This document shows positions 44,006 through 53,060 of a stretch of 64,000 nucleotides of DNA, piece by piece (within the stretch, counting starts at the first letter, position 1; the number at the start of each line of letters is the position of its first letter). The translations under genes were made by a program, and so were the position numbers. Source of the stretch: Pseudorhodoplanes sinuspersici (GTDB taxonomy: Bacteria > Pseudomonadota > Alphaproteobacteria > Rhizobiales > Xanthobacteraceae); NCBI RefSeq assembly GCF_002119765.1, contig NZ_CP021112.1, positions 3,032,501 to 3,096,500 on the forward strand, written 5' to 3'. The notes under the pieces are model-generated. The model worked only from the letters and a program-made list of their open reading frames with translations, was not told the DNA's origin and did no database searches.

Positions 44006-46137
44006 GACGCCATCGCTGCAATCGAATCTAGATCAAGTAGAAGATCGTCGACCGGTTTTTCGTCCTTGCGATGGAAGTCAACCGCCAGTAAAGCGCCGCT
44101 CGCCGGGCAATATTGTAACGTACAGCGCAGATCGGCGTGCAGATCGATGCGATAGCGATCTGGCAACCGATCAAAAGTGACGGATTGAGCGCTCTTGCGC
44201 CAGGCCGTGTTGCCGGTCGAGAGGATATAGCCAGCGCGCGAGACGACGTGCATGCCGCGCTCGTCCTGCGCGATAAAAAGGCCTTCGCTCAAGGAGGCGA
44301 CCGGCGCTGCCGCTGAACGCCGGGCCGGATCTGTGTCGAAGTGCCCGACACGATCCTTGCGGATCTTTTCGCGTTGTCCTTCGGTTGCAGCGTCATCCAC
44401 CTTGCCGTTGCTGACAATGACACCATAAATTTCTTTGGCTGCATCCGCGGTGATTGCGCCCGATGCGACATCGTGCGCTACGGCGCCTGCTTCGCGTTCC
44501 AGCGGATCGCCCCAGCCCCCGCCACCTTGCCAGATGACGGAATAGACGTCGCGATTGGTCATCGGCATCAGGCCGGGCTTGGGACCGAAACGTTCCCAAT
44601 CGCCCTTGACCGGAACGCCATTCTCGATGGCACCGCGGCCCATCGATTGCACGACAGTGGAGCCCGGCCAGCCGCCGGCAAGGCCTGCCGTGTTCGGCAC
44701 TTCGGCGCCGTGAGTCATCACCAGCGCCATCGCTTTTTCGATGCCACCGAGCGTCAGCGCGACCTCGGCACTCAGACCGCCGCGAAACTTGCCGGCGCCG
44801 CCAGTATCGGGCGTGAGCTTGCGGTGCAGATAAAACAGCGGCACGGCCTGCTCATTGCGTTCCACATCGGCGATACACGACACCGGCGAGGTGATGGGTC
44901 CGCCGGCATCGATGCCGTCCTTGGTTGCAAAGGCACCGGACCCCGCGGCCAGCGGATCCATCAGATGCAGACCGAACGGTTCGCCATACTGATTGATGCC
45001 TCCGAGATTGAACGTCGCCATGCAGCCATCGCTGATGCATTGCGCGCGATAGCGATATTTCGGCGAGGTTGCGAGCAGCTTGTTCAGCGCCGCCATGACC
45101 GCGTTGCTCACCGACCAGATGGTTTCGACGGTTGCCGACCCGACGGGCGCGGGGAATTGCGCGGTACAGATTAATCCGTCCGGCGCAACGATCTCGACCG
45201 GATCGAGAATGCCCTGGTTCCACTGGATGTCGAACCCGAGTGTCGTCAGCACGCCGCCGGCACAGCCGCCGACGAGACCGGAGCGCGTGGCATTGATGAA
45301 GCCGGGCGCCTGCTTGCTCGAGCCTGAGAAATCGAGCGTAAGCTTGTCGCCTTTTTTCGTCGCCTTGCAATCGATCTTGTAGAGGACGTTTTGATGGCCG
45401 TCATGCTCGATAAAATCGGAAGCACGGGCCACGCCATCCGGCAATTCGCGCAGGCGTGCCCGCAGCCGAACTTCGGACGACGTAATCATACGGCGCATGA
45501 CGTCTGTCACGGTCTTTGCGCTATAGCGGTCGACCAGTTCGGTCACGCGGCGGCGTGCGACATTCACCGTCGCGATGAACGCCCGAATATCGAGGCCGAG
45601 TTGATCGGGCAGGCGCGAGGCGGTGACGATCATCTCCAGTACGTCTTCGCGCATCTCGCCCTGATCGACCAGCTTCACGCAAGGAATGCGGATGCCTTCC
45701 TGATACACTTCACGGGCCTTTGGACACCAACTGGCGAAGTCCATGCCGCCGACGTCAGTTTCATGGGCCTCGACGCCGGCCCAGGCGATGATCTCATCGC
45801 CCGCGTAGATCGGTCCGATCATCTGCACGTCATTCTGGTGCAGTGCGCCGATATACGGATCATTGCCGATGAAGATATCGCCATCCTTTACTTTAAGTTG
45901 CGGTTTGCCATTGATGTGCCGGATCACCTGTCCGCAGACCGGCGCCTGGAACGACACCTGAAATCCCATCGAGACAACGGCGCCGTCAGGCAGGAACAAT
46001 CCGGTGAAAAAGTCTGACGCCTCGGTCACTGTGGGCGAACCCGAGACGGCTTGCAGTGCAATCCGCATTTCCTCGGAAATGGCCACAAGCCGGTTACGGA
46101 TCACTTCAAAGGTGACAGCACTGATCTCGCCGCTCAT
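44002..46137 (-). CDS. Hydantoinase B/oxoprolinase subunit with C-terminal extension
   Basis: A 711-residue protein. Residues 1-590 are HyuB-like: ISEEMRIALQAVSGSPTVTE, DGDIFIGNDPYIGALHQNDV, EAHETDVGGMDFASWCP and GGGGWGDPLERE near 549. Normal HyuB proteins end about 590-600. The extra 110 residues (GYILSTGNTAWRK, LRCTLQYCPASGALLAVDF) resemble the small gamma-type subunit of acetone or acetophenone carboxylases, so a fused carboxylase-like subunit is plausible. HyuA overlaps its start by 4 bases. The complex would use ATP to open a cyclic amide or carboxylate a ketone. Confidence 0.88.
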   Translation of the reverse strand: MSGEISAVTFEVIRNRLVAISEEMRIALQAVSGSPTVTEASDFFTGLFLPDGAVVSMGFQVSFQAPVCGQVIRHINGKPQLKVKDGDIFIGNDPYIGALHQNDVQMIGPIYAGDEIIAWAGVEAHETDVGGMDFASWCPKAREVYQEGIRIPCVKLVDQGEMREDVLEMIVTASRLPDQLGLDIRAFIATVNVARRRVTELVDRYSAKTVTDVMRRMITSSEVRLRARLRELPDGVARASDFIEHDGHQNVLYKIDCKATKKGDKLTLDFSGSSKQAPGFINATRSGLVGGCAGGVLTTLGFDIQWNQGILDPVEIVAPDGLICTAQFPAPVGSATVETIWSVSNAVMAALNKLLATSPKYRYRAQCISDGCMATFNLGGINQYGEPFGLHLMDPLAAGSGAFATKDGIDAGGPITSPVSCIADVERNEQAVPLFYLHRKLTPDTGGAGKFRGGLSAEVALTLGGIEKAMALVMTHGAEVPNTAGLAGGWPGSTVVQSMGRGAIENGVPVKGDWERFGPKPGLMPMTNRDVYSVIWQGGGGWGDPLEREAGAVAHDVASGAITADAAKEIYGVIVSNGKVDDAATEGQREKIRKDRVGHFDTDPARRSAAAPVASLSEGLFIAQDERGMHVVSRAGYILSTGNTAWRKSAQSVTFDRLPDRYRIDLHADLRCTLQYCPASGALLAVDFHRKDEKPVDDLLLDLDSIAAMAS

Positions 46138-48224
46138 GATGCGAGCCTCACATGAATGTTGCCGAAGCGGTCTGCCGTCGCGCTGGCACCGGGCGGTACG
46201 ACCACGCTCTGGCCGGGAAATTCGATGATCGCGGGGCCCTGCGTGGTTTCGCCATCCTTCGGGAAGGACGTGCGGTAGATCGCGGTCGCAACAGGTGTTT
46301 TCGCGTCGCGAAACACAACCGGGCGGCTGCCGCGCGGCTCGAACGCTTCGCCCTTGGTGGCAAGCGCGGGCGGGGGGAGGGCTCCGCTGCCCACGACACG
46401 AACGGAAATGAGTTCGTAACCTGCGTTGGAAAAAGCTGCGCCGCGGCCGAACAGGGCTTCGTATTGTTTCTCAAATGTGTTTGTCACCGCACGAAACGTA
46501 TCGAGCGTAAAGGTCTCACCGTCGAACGGGACATCGAGATAATTGGTCTGGCCGCGGAACTTGATGGCCGCAAAACGTTCGACTCCGATGTCGCCCCTCG
46601 GACCGGCAAGCGAGAGGTTTCTGCAGACTTCGTCGGTGGCCGACGCAAGGGCGGCAGTCACTTTCCCGAGTTGGTCTGCACTTGGTGCGGTGCCTGGTGA
46701 GACGCGCACGTAAGCTGGGCGCTCTGCGGTAAAGCCAAGATCGGAATTGCCGGTGCCATAGGCCGATTCTGCTGTAGCGGCCGCCGGAACGATGAAGCTG
46801 TCGAGCCCGAGTTCATCGCCCAGAACCCAGGCATGTGACGGGCCAGCACCGCCATTAGCCAAAAGCGTGAAGTCGCGTGGGTCGTAGCCACGCTCGATGG
46901 TCATGCGACGGAGTAGGTCGGCCATCTTGCTGTCGAGGATCTGACGGATGCTCCAGGCCGCTTCGATGACACTCATACCGAGCGGCTTTGCAACATGCTC
47001 GTCGATCGCGCGGTGTGCTGCTTCCACATCAAGGCGCATGCGGCCGCCGATGAAATTGTCCGGATCGAGGACGCCGAGCACGAGATCGGCATCGGTTGCG
47101 GTCGGTCGTGTGCCGCCGCGACCGTAGCAGGCCGGGCCTGGATTGGCACCGGCGCTGCGCGGGCCGACGCGCAATTCGCCGAATTCGACATAGGCGATGG
47201 AGCCGCCGCCGGCACCGATCGATTCCACGTCGATCGAATGCACGCGAATATCGGCGCCTGCAACAGAGATTTCGGATCGCATGATTGGCTTGCCCGAGAC
47301 GATGACGCCGACATCGAAACTGGTGCCGCCGATATCCATCGTAACGATGTTGTTGAAGCCGGCCTGCGCGCCGGTTGCGCGCGACCCCATGACGCCGCCG
47401 GCAGGGCCGGAAAACAATGCGAAAGCGGGGCGGTCATTCAGTACCGCCGTCGGCAAGACGCCGCCCGCGCATGTCATCATGAGAACTGGCACTTTCATGC
47501 CGGCCTTTTGCAGTTTCGCCTCCAGGCTTGACAGGTAACGGCCGGCAAGGGGGCCAAGCGCAGCATTGCCGGCGGTGGTCGACATGCGCGCATATTCGCC
47601 AACGCCGGGCGAGATTTCGTGCGAGCAACTCACAAATACGCTGGGTAATTCCTCCAGCACGAGGTCGCGCAGCCAGCGCTCGTGCGAGGGATTATGCGTC
47701 GCCCAAAGCGTGCATATTGCAACGGCTTCGATCCCGCGATCCTTCAGCTTGCGGATCTCGGCGCGGGCTTGCTGCTCATTCAGTTCCTTGATGACGTTTC
47801 CTTTGACGTCGATGCGTTCGTCGATTTCGATCACGAGATCACGCGGAATCAGCGGTGGAATCCGGTTGCGGAGATAGGCGTCCGTGCGCTCCAACTCGTT
47901 CATGCCCGATGTCTGACGTTTAAGCCGCCCGATCTCCAGCGTGTCACCAAACCCCATGGTCGTAAGCACGGCCGTCTTCGCCGCGTTGCCGGTCAGCAAA
48001 GCGTTCAGGCCGACGGTCGTGCCGTGACCGAAGCGATCAATCTTCGCGCAAAATTGCTCGAAACTGAGCCCATACGCTTCCGCGGCCAGCGCGATCGCAT
48101 CGAGCACGCCGCCGAGCACGTCGTGCGTTGTCGGCGATTTGAAGACGCGAGTTTGGCCATCGTCAGCCGAAACCCAAAGGTCGGTGAATGTGCCGCCGAC
48201 ATCCGTTCCGATGAAGAATCCCAA
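46134..48224 (-). CDS. Hydantoinase A/oxoprolinase subunit
   Basis: A 696-residue ATP-dependent subunit. The N-terminal IGTDVGGTFTDLWVSADDG is the Hydantoinase A nucleotide-binding start. NIVTMDIGGTSFDVGVIVSG, RVHSIDVESIGAGGGSIAYV, PACYGRGGTRPTATDADLVL and GAGPSHAWVLGDELGL follow in standard order. It works with HyuB. It is first in the operon hyuA-hyuB-cocE and is divergent from a TetR gene with a palindrome at 48332-48347. Confidence 0.93.
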   Translation of the reverse strand: MGFFIGTDVGGTFTDLWVSADDGQTRVFKSPTTHDVLGGVLDAIALAAEAYGLSFEQFCAKIDRFGHGTTVGLNALLTGNAAKTAVLTTMGFGDTLEIGRLKRQTSGMNELERTDAYLRNRIPPLIPRDLVIEIDERIDVKGNVIKELNEQQARAEIRKLKDRGIEAVAICTLWATHNPSHERWLRDLVLEELPSVFVSCSHEISPGVGEYARMSTTAGNAALGPLAGRYLSSLEAKLQKAGMKVPVLMMTCAGGVLPTAVLNDRPAFALFSGPAGGVMGSRATGAQAGFNNIVTMDIGGTSFDVGVIVSGKPIMRSEISVAGADIRVHSIDVESIGAGGGSIAYVEFGELRVGPRSAGANPGPACYGRGGTRPTATDADLVLGVLDPDNFIGGRMRLDVEAAHRAIDEHVAKPLGMSVIEAAWSIRQILDSKMADLLRRMTIERGYDPRDFTLLANGGAGPSHAWVLGDELGLDSFIVPAAATAESAYGTGNSDLGFTAERPAYVRVSPGTAPSADQLGKVTAALASATDEVCRNLSLAGPRGDIGVERFAAIKFRGQTNYLDVPFDGETFTLDTFRAVTNTFEKQYEALFGRGAAFSNAGYELISVRVVGSGALPPPALATKGEAFEPRGSRPVVFRDAKTPVATAIYRTSFPKDGETTQGPAIIEFPGQSVVVPPGASATADRFGNIHVRLAS

Positions 48225-48331
48225 TGTTTTCTCCCCGAATCCCGCATTATTGCGGTGCAGAATTATTTGCTTCTTGCGCTAGTCGACGACGAAAACATTT
48301 TGCTCGCATCGAAAACGCTCTTGCACTAGAG

Positions 48332-48347
48332 TTGAACAACTGTACAA
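48332..48347. promoter_or_regulatory. Candidate TetR operator between hyuA and TetR
   Basis: TTGAACAACTGTACAA has the form TTG-N-ACA-N2-TGT-N-CAA, an imperfect 16-bp palindrome. It is 22 bases upstream of the TetR ATG and 107 bases upstream of hyuA, so it could control both directions. Confidence 0.5.
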
Positions 48348-48369
48348 ATCGTCTGTCAATAGGATCGGA

Positions 48370-49056
48370 ATGAGGAACGGCAAATTGCGCAGCAGCGCCA
48401 ACACCAGAACAGCGATATTGGATGCGGCGGAAAATCTTTTTGCGGCAGCCAGCTTCGATATCGTTTCGATGCGCGATGTTGCGGCCAAGGCCTCCGTGCC
48501 GCTCGGGCTGATCAATTATCATTTTCAGAGCAAGGAAAAGCTGTTCGAAGCGCTCATCGCGCGGCGCTCCGACGAACTGAACAGCCGCCGTCGTGACGCT
48601 TTCGCAGCCTTGAAGGAAAAGCCGGATTTGCGGCAGGTGCTGGACGTCTTTCTTCGTCCTTATCTCGATCTGATGTTGGAGGGTGGGCCAGGCTGGCGCG
48701 CTTACGGCCGTTTGCTGGCGCAAACCGGTCAGGCGGAACGCTGGACGCGCCTCATCACACGCCACTTCAAGGAAACGCAGGACATCATCCTTGACGCCTT
48801 GGTTGAGGCGGAGCCGCGCTTGACGAAGGAAGCCGCAGCGCGAGGCTACGTTCACTTGGTTTCGATCATGTTCGGCATGTTTGCCGCCAACGATTTGCTG
48901 AGTGTGATTTCGAAGCGGGCCTATTCCAGCCGCGATCTCGAACGCGCGTATGAGTATGCCTTGCCGTTTCTGACGGGTGCATTTGAGGGATTGGCAGCTG
49001 CATCGGCACAACCGCGTCGTGTCGCAGCAACGCGCAAGAAGGCAGCCTCTGCATGA
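48370..49056 (+). CDS. TetR family transcriptional regulator (divergent from hyuAB)
   Basis: A 228-residue repressor. The HTH contains AILDAAENLFAAASFDIVSM and KASVPLGLINYHFQSKEKLF. The C-terminal domain includes DVFLRPYLDLMLEGGPGWRA, common in the AefR-like group that regulates catabolic genes. The tail is Arg/Lys-rich (RRVAATRKKAASA). It is divergent from hyuA and followed by an ABC receptor gene at 49121. It is likely a repressor of the hyuAB-cocE operon. Confidence 0.9.
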   Translation: MRNGKLRSSANTRTAILDAAENLFAAASFDIVSMRDVAAKASVPLGLINYHFQSKEKLFEALIARRSDELNSRRRDAFAALKEKPDLRQVLDVFLRPYLDLMLEGGPGWRAYGRLLAQTGQAERWTRLITRHFKETQDIILDALVEAEPRLTKEAAARGYVHLVSIMFGMFAANDLLSVISKRAYSSRDLERAYEYALPFLTGAFEGLAAASAQPRRVAATRKKAASA

Positions 49057-49120
49057 ACTGAACTGACGCAAAAGCTCGACGCGGGATCAACCTGTGCGGC
49101 AAATTTCACGGGAGGAAAAA

Positions 49121-50050
49121 ATGAGACGACTTATTGCACTTGCCGTTGCGGCAGCGTTGATGGCCTGGGGCGCCTCGCCGGCCCTGGCACAGAAGAAGAT
49201 TACCTTCGGTCACCAGCAGATCTTCGATCTCGCGCCGATTCTTCTGGCGCAGGAAAAGGGCTATTTTGCCAAGCACGGCATTGAAGTCGCGCTCAAGCCA
49301 ATCCCGCTGAATTCGCAGAATCCTGCGGCGCTGGAGAGCGGCGAAGTCGATATCGCCATGCCGACAGCATCGGTGTTGCTCCAGGCGGTGAACGGCGGCC
49401 TCGATATCGTTGCGGTCTCTGGCTACACCGAGACGACCAAGGATGATAGCAACTTCGGCATCGTGGTGCGTCCAGAATCGGGCATCAAGACGCCGGCAGA
49501 TTTCGTCGGCAAGAAGGTTGGGGTGCCGGGGCTAAACGCCTTTCTGCATGTGATGTTCCGTGAGTGGCTCACCATGAAAGGTGTCGACTGGAAAAAAGTC
49601 GAATTCGTCGAGACCCAATTCCCGCTGATGGAAGGTATCCTGAAGTCCGGCTCGGTCGATGCTGTGGTGGCAATCCAGCCGTTTATGGCGCGCATCATCG
49701 GCACCAAGGCCGGCGAATTGCTGTCGATGTTCATTCGTGACATGCCAGCGGGCATGAGCATCACGGTTTTTGCCAGCAAGAAAGCCTGGGCAGAGAAAAA
49801 CAAGGATGCGATTAAGGCCTACCGGGTAGGCTTCGAAGAGGGCGCGGCCTACGCGCACGCCAACCCGGACGAAGCGCGGGCGATCGTGGCGAAGTTTCTC
49901 AAGCTGCCGCCACCCGCGGTTGCCGCGGTCGCGATTCCAAAGTTTGGTTCCAAGCTGAGTGACAGCAATATCGAGCCCTGGATTTCGATCATGAAAACCC
50001 AGGGGATGATCCGCGGCGACGTCAATCTCAAGAACATCATCGTCCCGTGA
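49121..50050 (+). CDS. NMT1/SsuA-like ABC substrate-binding protein (copy 1)
   Basis: A 309-residue periplasmic receptor. The signal peptide ends at ASPALAQ, followed by ITFGHQQIFDLAPILLAQEK, EVDIAMPTASVLLQAVNGGL and VGVPGLNAFLHVMFREWL. It is a clear paralogue of the receptor at 53805 (shared PGLNA-LHVM, DAVV--PF--RI). No transporter genes are adjacent, so it probably shares the ATPase and permeases at 54782-57089. GGGAGGA precedes the ATG. Confidence 0.88.
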   Translation: MRRLIALAVAAALMAWGASPALAQKKITFGHQQIFDLAPILLAQEKGYFAKHGIEVALKPIPLNSQNPAALESGEVDIAMPTASVLLQAVNGGLDIVAVSGYTETTKDDSNFGIVVRPESGIKTPADFVGKKVGVPGLNAFLHVMFREWLTMKGVDWKKVEFVETQFPLMEGILKSGSVDAVVAIQPFMARIIGTKAGELLSMFIRDMPAGMSITVFASKKAWAEKNKDAIKAYRVGFEEGAAYAHANPDEARAIVAKFLKLPPPAVAAVAIPKFGSKLSDSNIEPWISIMKTQGMIRGDVNLKNIIVP

Positions 50051-50125
50051 TTGCGACTGGGCGGTCTGCCGACATGCAGGCCGCCGCTTTCATTTCAGAA
50101 CATCAGCATGTGATGAGGGATCGCC

Positions 50126-51178
50126 ATGACCGCAGCGGTAAATCTACCTGACAGCGTCTATCTCGTCGGCAGCATCGGCCTCGATAATGTCGATGAAATC
50201 TTCCATACCGTCGGCCAGAAGATTGGCCAGCGGCTCAAACGCGTGCCCGACGGCGAGGTCGGCCCGCGCAGGCTTTGGGCGAGCTTCCAGTATCCGCTGC
50301 TGCGGTCGAGTCCGTTTCTGCGGCCTGATCCGGCGGGTGCGGTGCGTGCCACCTCGAAATTCCCACTGCTGGTGCTGGCCGAAGGCGTAACGGCGGACGA
50401 GATCAGCTTCGGTGAGCTCGGCTATGCACGCGAAGCGCGGGCGTCCTATCAGGATCTGCAGGCCGCAAAGGAACGCGGCGATCTTCCGGAACATGTGCGG
50501 TTGCAGGTCTGTATGCCGACGCCCTATGGCGTCGTCTATGCCTTTTGCGCGCCCCAAGATGTGCAGGAGATCGAGAAGGCCTACGAGAAGGCGATGATTG
50601 CCGAGGTGAAAGCCCTCTGCAACGCCATTCCGCATGAGCATCTGTGCATCCAGTGGGACTTCTGCCACGAAATGATTGCACTTGACGGCCAGCCGCAAGA
50701 CTGGTTTCCGCGGCAGGGATCATCGCAGGCCGAGATCGTGGCGCGTATGCAACGCATCTGTGCGCCGGTCCCCGCCGATGTCGAGCTTGGCATCCATGTC
50801 TGTTACGGCGATTTCGGTGCGAAGCATTTCATCGAGCCAAAGGACGCGAGCCGCATGGTCGACGTGGCGAACGACATATCCAAGGCGGTAACGCGTCCGA
50901 TCACCTATATCCATTTCCCGGTGCCGGTGGCGCGCACAGATCGCGAATATTTCGCGCCGTTCAAGGACCTCAAGCTCGATCCGACAACTGAAATCTATCT
51001 TGGTGTCGTACATGTCGCAGATGGCGTCGACGGCGTCATCAAGCGCATCGAAACCGCGCGGGAATTTGTCCCGCAATTCGGTATTGCCACCGAATGCGGT
51101 ATTGCGCGGGCCCGCAAGCCGGACCTCGTGCACCGCATCCTCGACACTTACGCTGGCGCATCGCGAAACTCGTCATGA
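50126..51178 (+). CDS. MetE-like TIM-barrel protein, stand-alone
   Basis: A 350-residue protein related to the C-terminal zinc barrel of cobalamin-independent methionine synthase, by pattern rather than close identity. It begins VYLVGSIGLDNVDEIFHTVG with RVPDGEVGPRRLW. The zinc site is visible: GIHVCYGDF gives His224-x-Cys226, and ATECGIARARK gives Cys324. Full MetE is about 750 residues with two barrels, so this is a single-domain relative that probably transfers a methyl or similar group from an unknown donor. It follows the receptor at 49121 by 75 bases. Confidence 0.72.
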   Translation: MTAAVNLPDSVYLVGSIGLDNVDEIFHTVGQKIGQRLKRVPDGEVGPRRLWASFQYPLLRSSPFLRPDPAGAVRATSKFPLLVLAEGVTADEISFGELGYAREARASYQDLQAAKERGDLPEHVRLQVCMPTPYGVVYAFCAPQDVQEIEKAYEKAMIAEVKALCNAIPHEHLCIQWDFCHEMIALDGQPQDWFPRQGSSQAEIVARMQRICAPVPADVELGIHVCYGDFGAKHFIEPKDASRMVDVANDISKAVTRPITYIHFPVPVARTDREYFAPFKDLKLDPTTEIYLGVVHVADGVDGVIKRIETAREFVPQFGIATECGIARARKPDLVHRILDTYAGASRNSS

Positions 51179-51209
51179 CGGATCGAGCAAGCGACATGAG
51201 CGCTGGCAC

Positions 51210-51986
51210 TCAATCGTCGATGATTGCGATCGCGCGAGTCCATCCGGCAGATGCGCCGCGGATCTTGATCGGTAGACATGAGACAGTGAAGCCCGCTGGC
51301 GGAAGTTGCTCGAGATTGTGAAGTTTCTCGATATGGCAGTAACCGATTTCCAAACCGGCCTTGTGACCCTCCCATACAATGGAGGGGTCGCCGGTTTCCT
51401 TGAAGCGCCGCGCCGTGTGCGAGAATGGCGGATCCCAACTCCAGGCGTCAGTGCCGGTTACGCGGATGCCGCGCTCCAGCAAATACAAGGTGGCTTCGCG
51501 GCCCATACCGCATCCGGAATCGATGTAATCGGGTTGTCCGAGTTGCCCGCCGGCGCGTGTGTTCACCAGAACAATCTCCAGCGGTTTGAGAGAATGGCCG
51601 ATGCGCGCAAGTTCGTTCTCCACGTCGGCCGCGCGCACGAGGTAACCGTCCGGGAAATGGCGGAAGTCCAGCTTCACGCCGGGCTGCAGGCACCATTCAA
51701 GCGGAACTTCGTCGATCGTGATTGCGCGCTCGCCCCGATTCATCGTCGCGGCGTAGTGCCAGGGCGCATCGATGTGCGTCCCGTTATGGGTCGTCAGTTC
51801 GATGTGCTCGACGGCGGCGAATGCTCCATCCGGAAAATCCTCGGCTGTCATGCCGGGAAAAAACATCAGGGCCTCGGGCGTCGTGTCCTTGTGCGACTTG
51901 TACGCAATTTTGGGCATCAGTGGCGGCGGATCCGCCGGCACGTCATTTTCAAGATGGATCGAAAGGTCAATGAGACGACGGGTCAT
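51210..51986 (-). CDS. Cyclase family protein (kynurenine formamidase-like)
   Basis: A 258-residue metal-dependent hydrolase. The motif HNGTHIDAPWHY (His67 to His77) matches the HxGTHxDxPxH metal site of the cyclase/KynB family. CLPIKIRGASAGWTRAIAII near the C-terminus is typical. Members hydrolyse formamides or isatin-like rings. It is convergent with the MetE-like gene and lies 18 bases after the FAH-family gene stop, in the same operon. It may open a ring or amide made upstream in the pathway. Confidence 0.88.
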   Translation of the reverse strand: MTRRLIDLSIHLENDVPADPPPLMPKIAYKSHKDTTPEALMFFPGMTAEDFPDGAFAAVEHIELTTHNGTHIDAPWHYAATMNRGERAITIDEVPLEWCLQPGVKLDFRHFPDGYLVRAADVENELARIGHSLKPLEIVLVNTRAGGQLGQPDYIDSGCGMGREATLYLLERGIRVTGTDAWSWDPPFSHTARRFKETGDPSIVWEGHKAGLEIGYCHIEKLHNLEQLPPAGFTVSCLPIKIRGASAGWTRAIAIIDD

Positions 51987-52004
51987 GGTGACACTCGAAA
52001 TAGA

Positions 52005-52979
52005 TTACTGATCCTGACGAACGACCGTATTGCGCAGAATGCCGATTTTTTCGACCTCGAGTTCGACAACGTCGCCGTGTTCGAGATAGCGGTCCTGTTC
52101 CAGCCCGCAGCCGTTACCCATTGTGCCCGACCCAAAAAACTCGCCGGGCGACAAGGTCTCGTCGCGAGATGCAAACGCGATCATGTCCTCGAACGAGTGC
52201 AGCATGCCGCTGGAATCGCCCCGCGACCAGGTCTTGCCGTTCACACGCGCGGCCATCTGCAGGCTGTAAGGGTCGGGAATTTCGTCTGCCGTGACGATCC
52301 AGGGTCCGATCGCGTTGCCGGTATCGAAATCTTTGCCTTTTGCCGGGCCAAGCATGCTCCGCATCTCGGTCATCTGCGCATCGCGTGCCGAGAAATCGTT
52401 GAAGATCGAAAATCCGAAAATGTGATCGCGCGCATCTTTCGCCGCGATATTGGCGCCGCCTTTGCCGAGGAAAATCCCGAACTCCAGTTCGTAGTCCATG
52501 TACTGGCTGTAACGCGGCCAGCGCACAGTAGCGCCGTGACCGACGACGCTGAGGTGATTGCCGCGATAGTAGATCGGCTGGTTGCGATAAACCGCCGGCA
52601 CATGGTCCGCAGGCGTGATGTCGGGTGCCGGTTTTCCGTCGATGCGCGCGGCAAGCTTCTGCATGCCAACCGGCGCTTGCCGGATATGTATAGGGAATAC
52701 CGAAAAATCGCGGATGAGCGTCGGGCGCGGCACGGGTGGCAACAGCACGATGTCGTTAAGTGTGCAGGAAAACCGTGGATCTGCAGCAAATCTGGCTTGG
52801 AGATGCCGCGCGTAATCAAGGCCGCGTTCTCCGCTCTCGATCAATGCTTGCATGGACGCAAACAACGAAGCTGCATCTCCGGCCTGTTCTGCGGCCGCTT
52901 GAAGATCGAACAACTGCTCGTCATCGCCGACGATTCCGACCCGTATATCGTTCGCCCGGCGAAAGCTCGCGAGTTTCAT
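52005..52979 (-). CDS. Fumarylacetoacetate hydrolase family protein
   Basis: A 324-residue enzyme. The metal-binding core MDYELEFGIFLGKGG and FGFSIFNDFSARDAQMTEM are standard for the FAH fold, with GPWIVTADEIPDPYSL and LSPGEFFGSGTMGNGCGLE following. Family members cleave C-C bonds of beta-diketone acids or act as decarboxylases and isomerases. The ATG at 52979 has GGAG seven bases upstream. It is in operon with the cyclase and divergent from a GntR regulator, 81 bases away. Confidence 0.92.
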   Translation of the reverse strand: MKLASFRRANDIRVGIVGDDEQLFDLQAAAEQAGDAASLFASMQALIESGERGLDYARHLQARFAADPRFSCTLNDIVLLPPVPRPTLIRDFSVFPIHIRQAPVGMQKLAARIDGKPAPDITPADHVPAVYRNQPIYYRGNHLSVVGHGATVRWPRYSQYMDYELEFGIFLGKGGANIAAKDARDHIFGFSIFNDFSARDAQMTEMRSMLGPAKGKDFDTGNAIGPWIVTADEIPDPYSLQMAARVNGKTWSRGDSSGMLHSFEDMIAFASRDETLSPGEFFGSGTMGNGCGLEQDRYLEHGDVVELEVEKIGILRNTVVRQDQ

Positions 52980-53060
52980 CGACGATCTCCAAAAATATAT
53001 ATACTTTCTGGAAATACCGATATAAGGTTGTGGTGTCCAAAGCAAGGGACAACGCGGGCC

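Noticed and set aside
51306-53060. Long plus-strand open frame upstream of and in phase with the GntR gene
   Set aside because: It is antisense to the cyclase and FAH genes, which have clear family motifs. Only the part from 53061 matches GntR.
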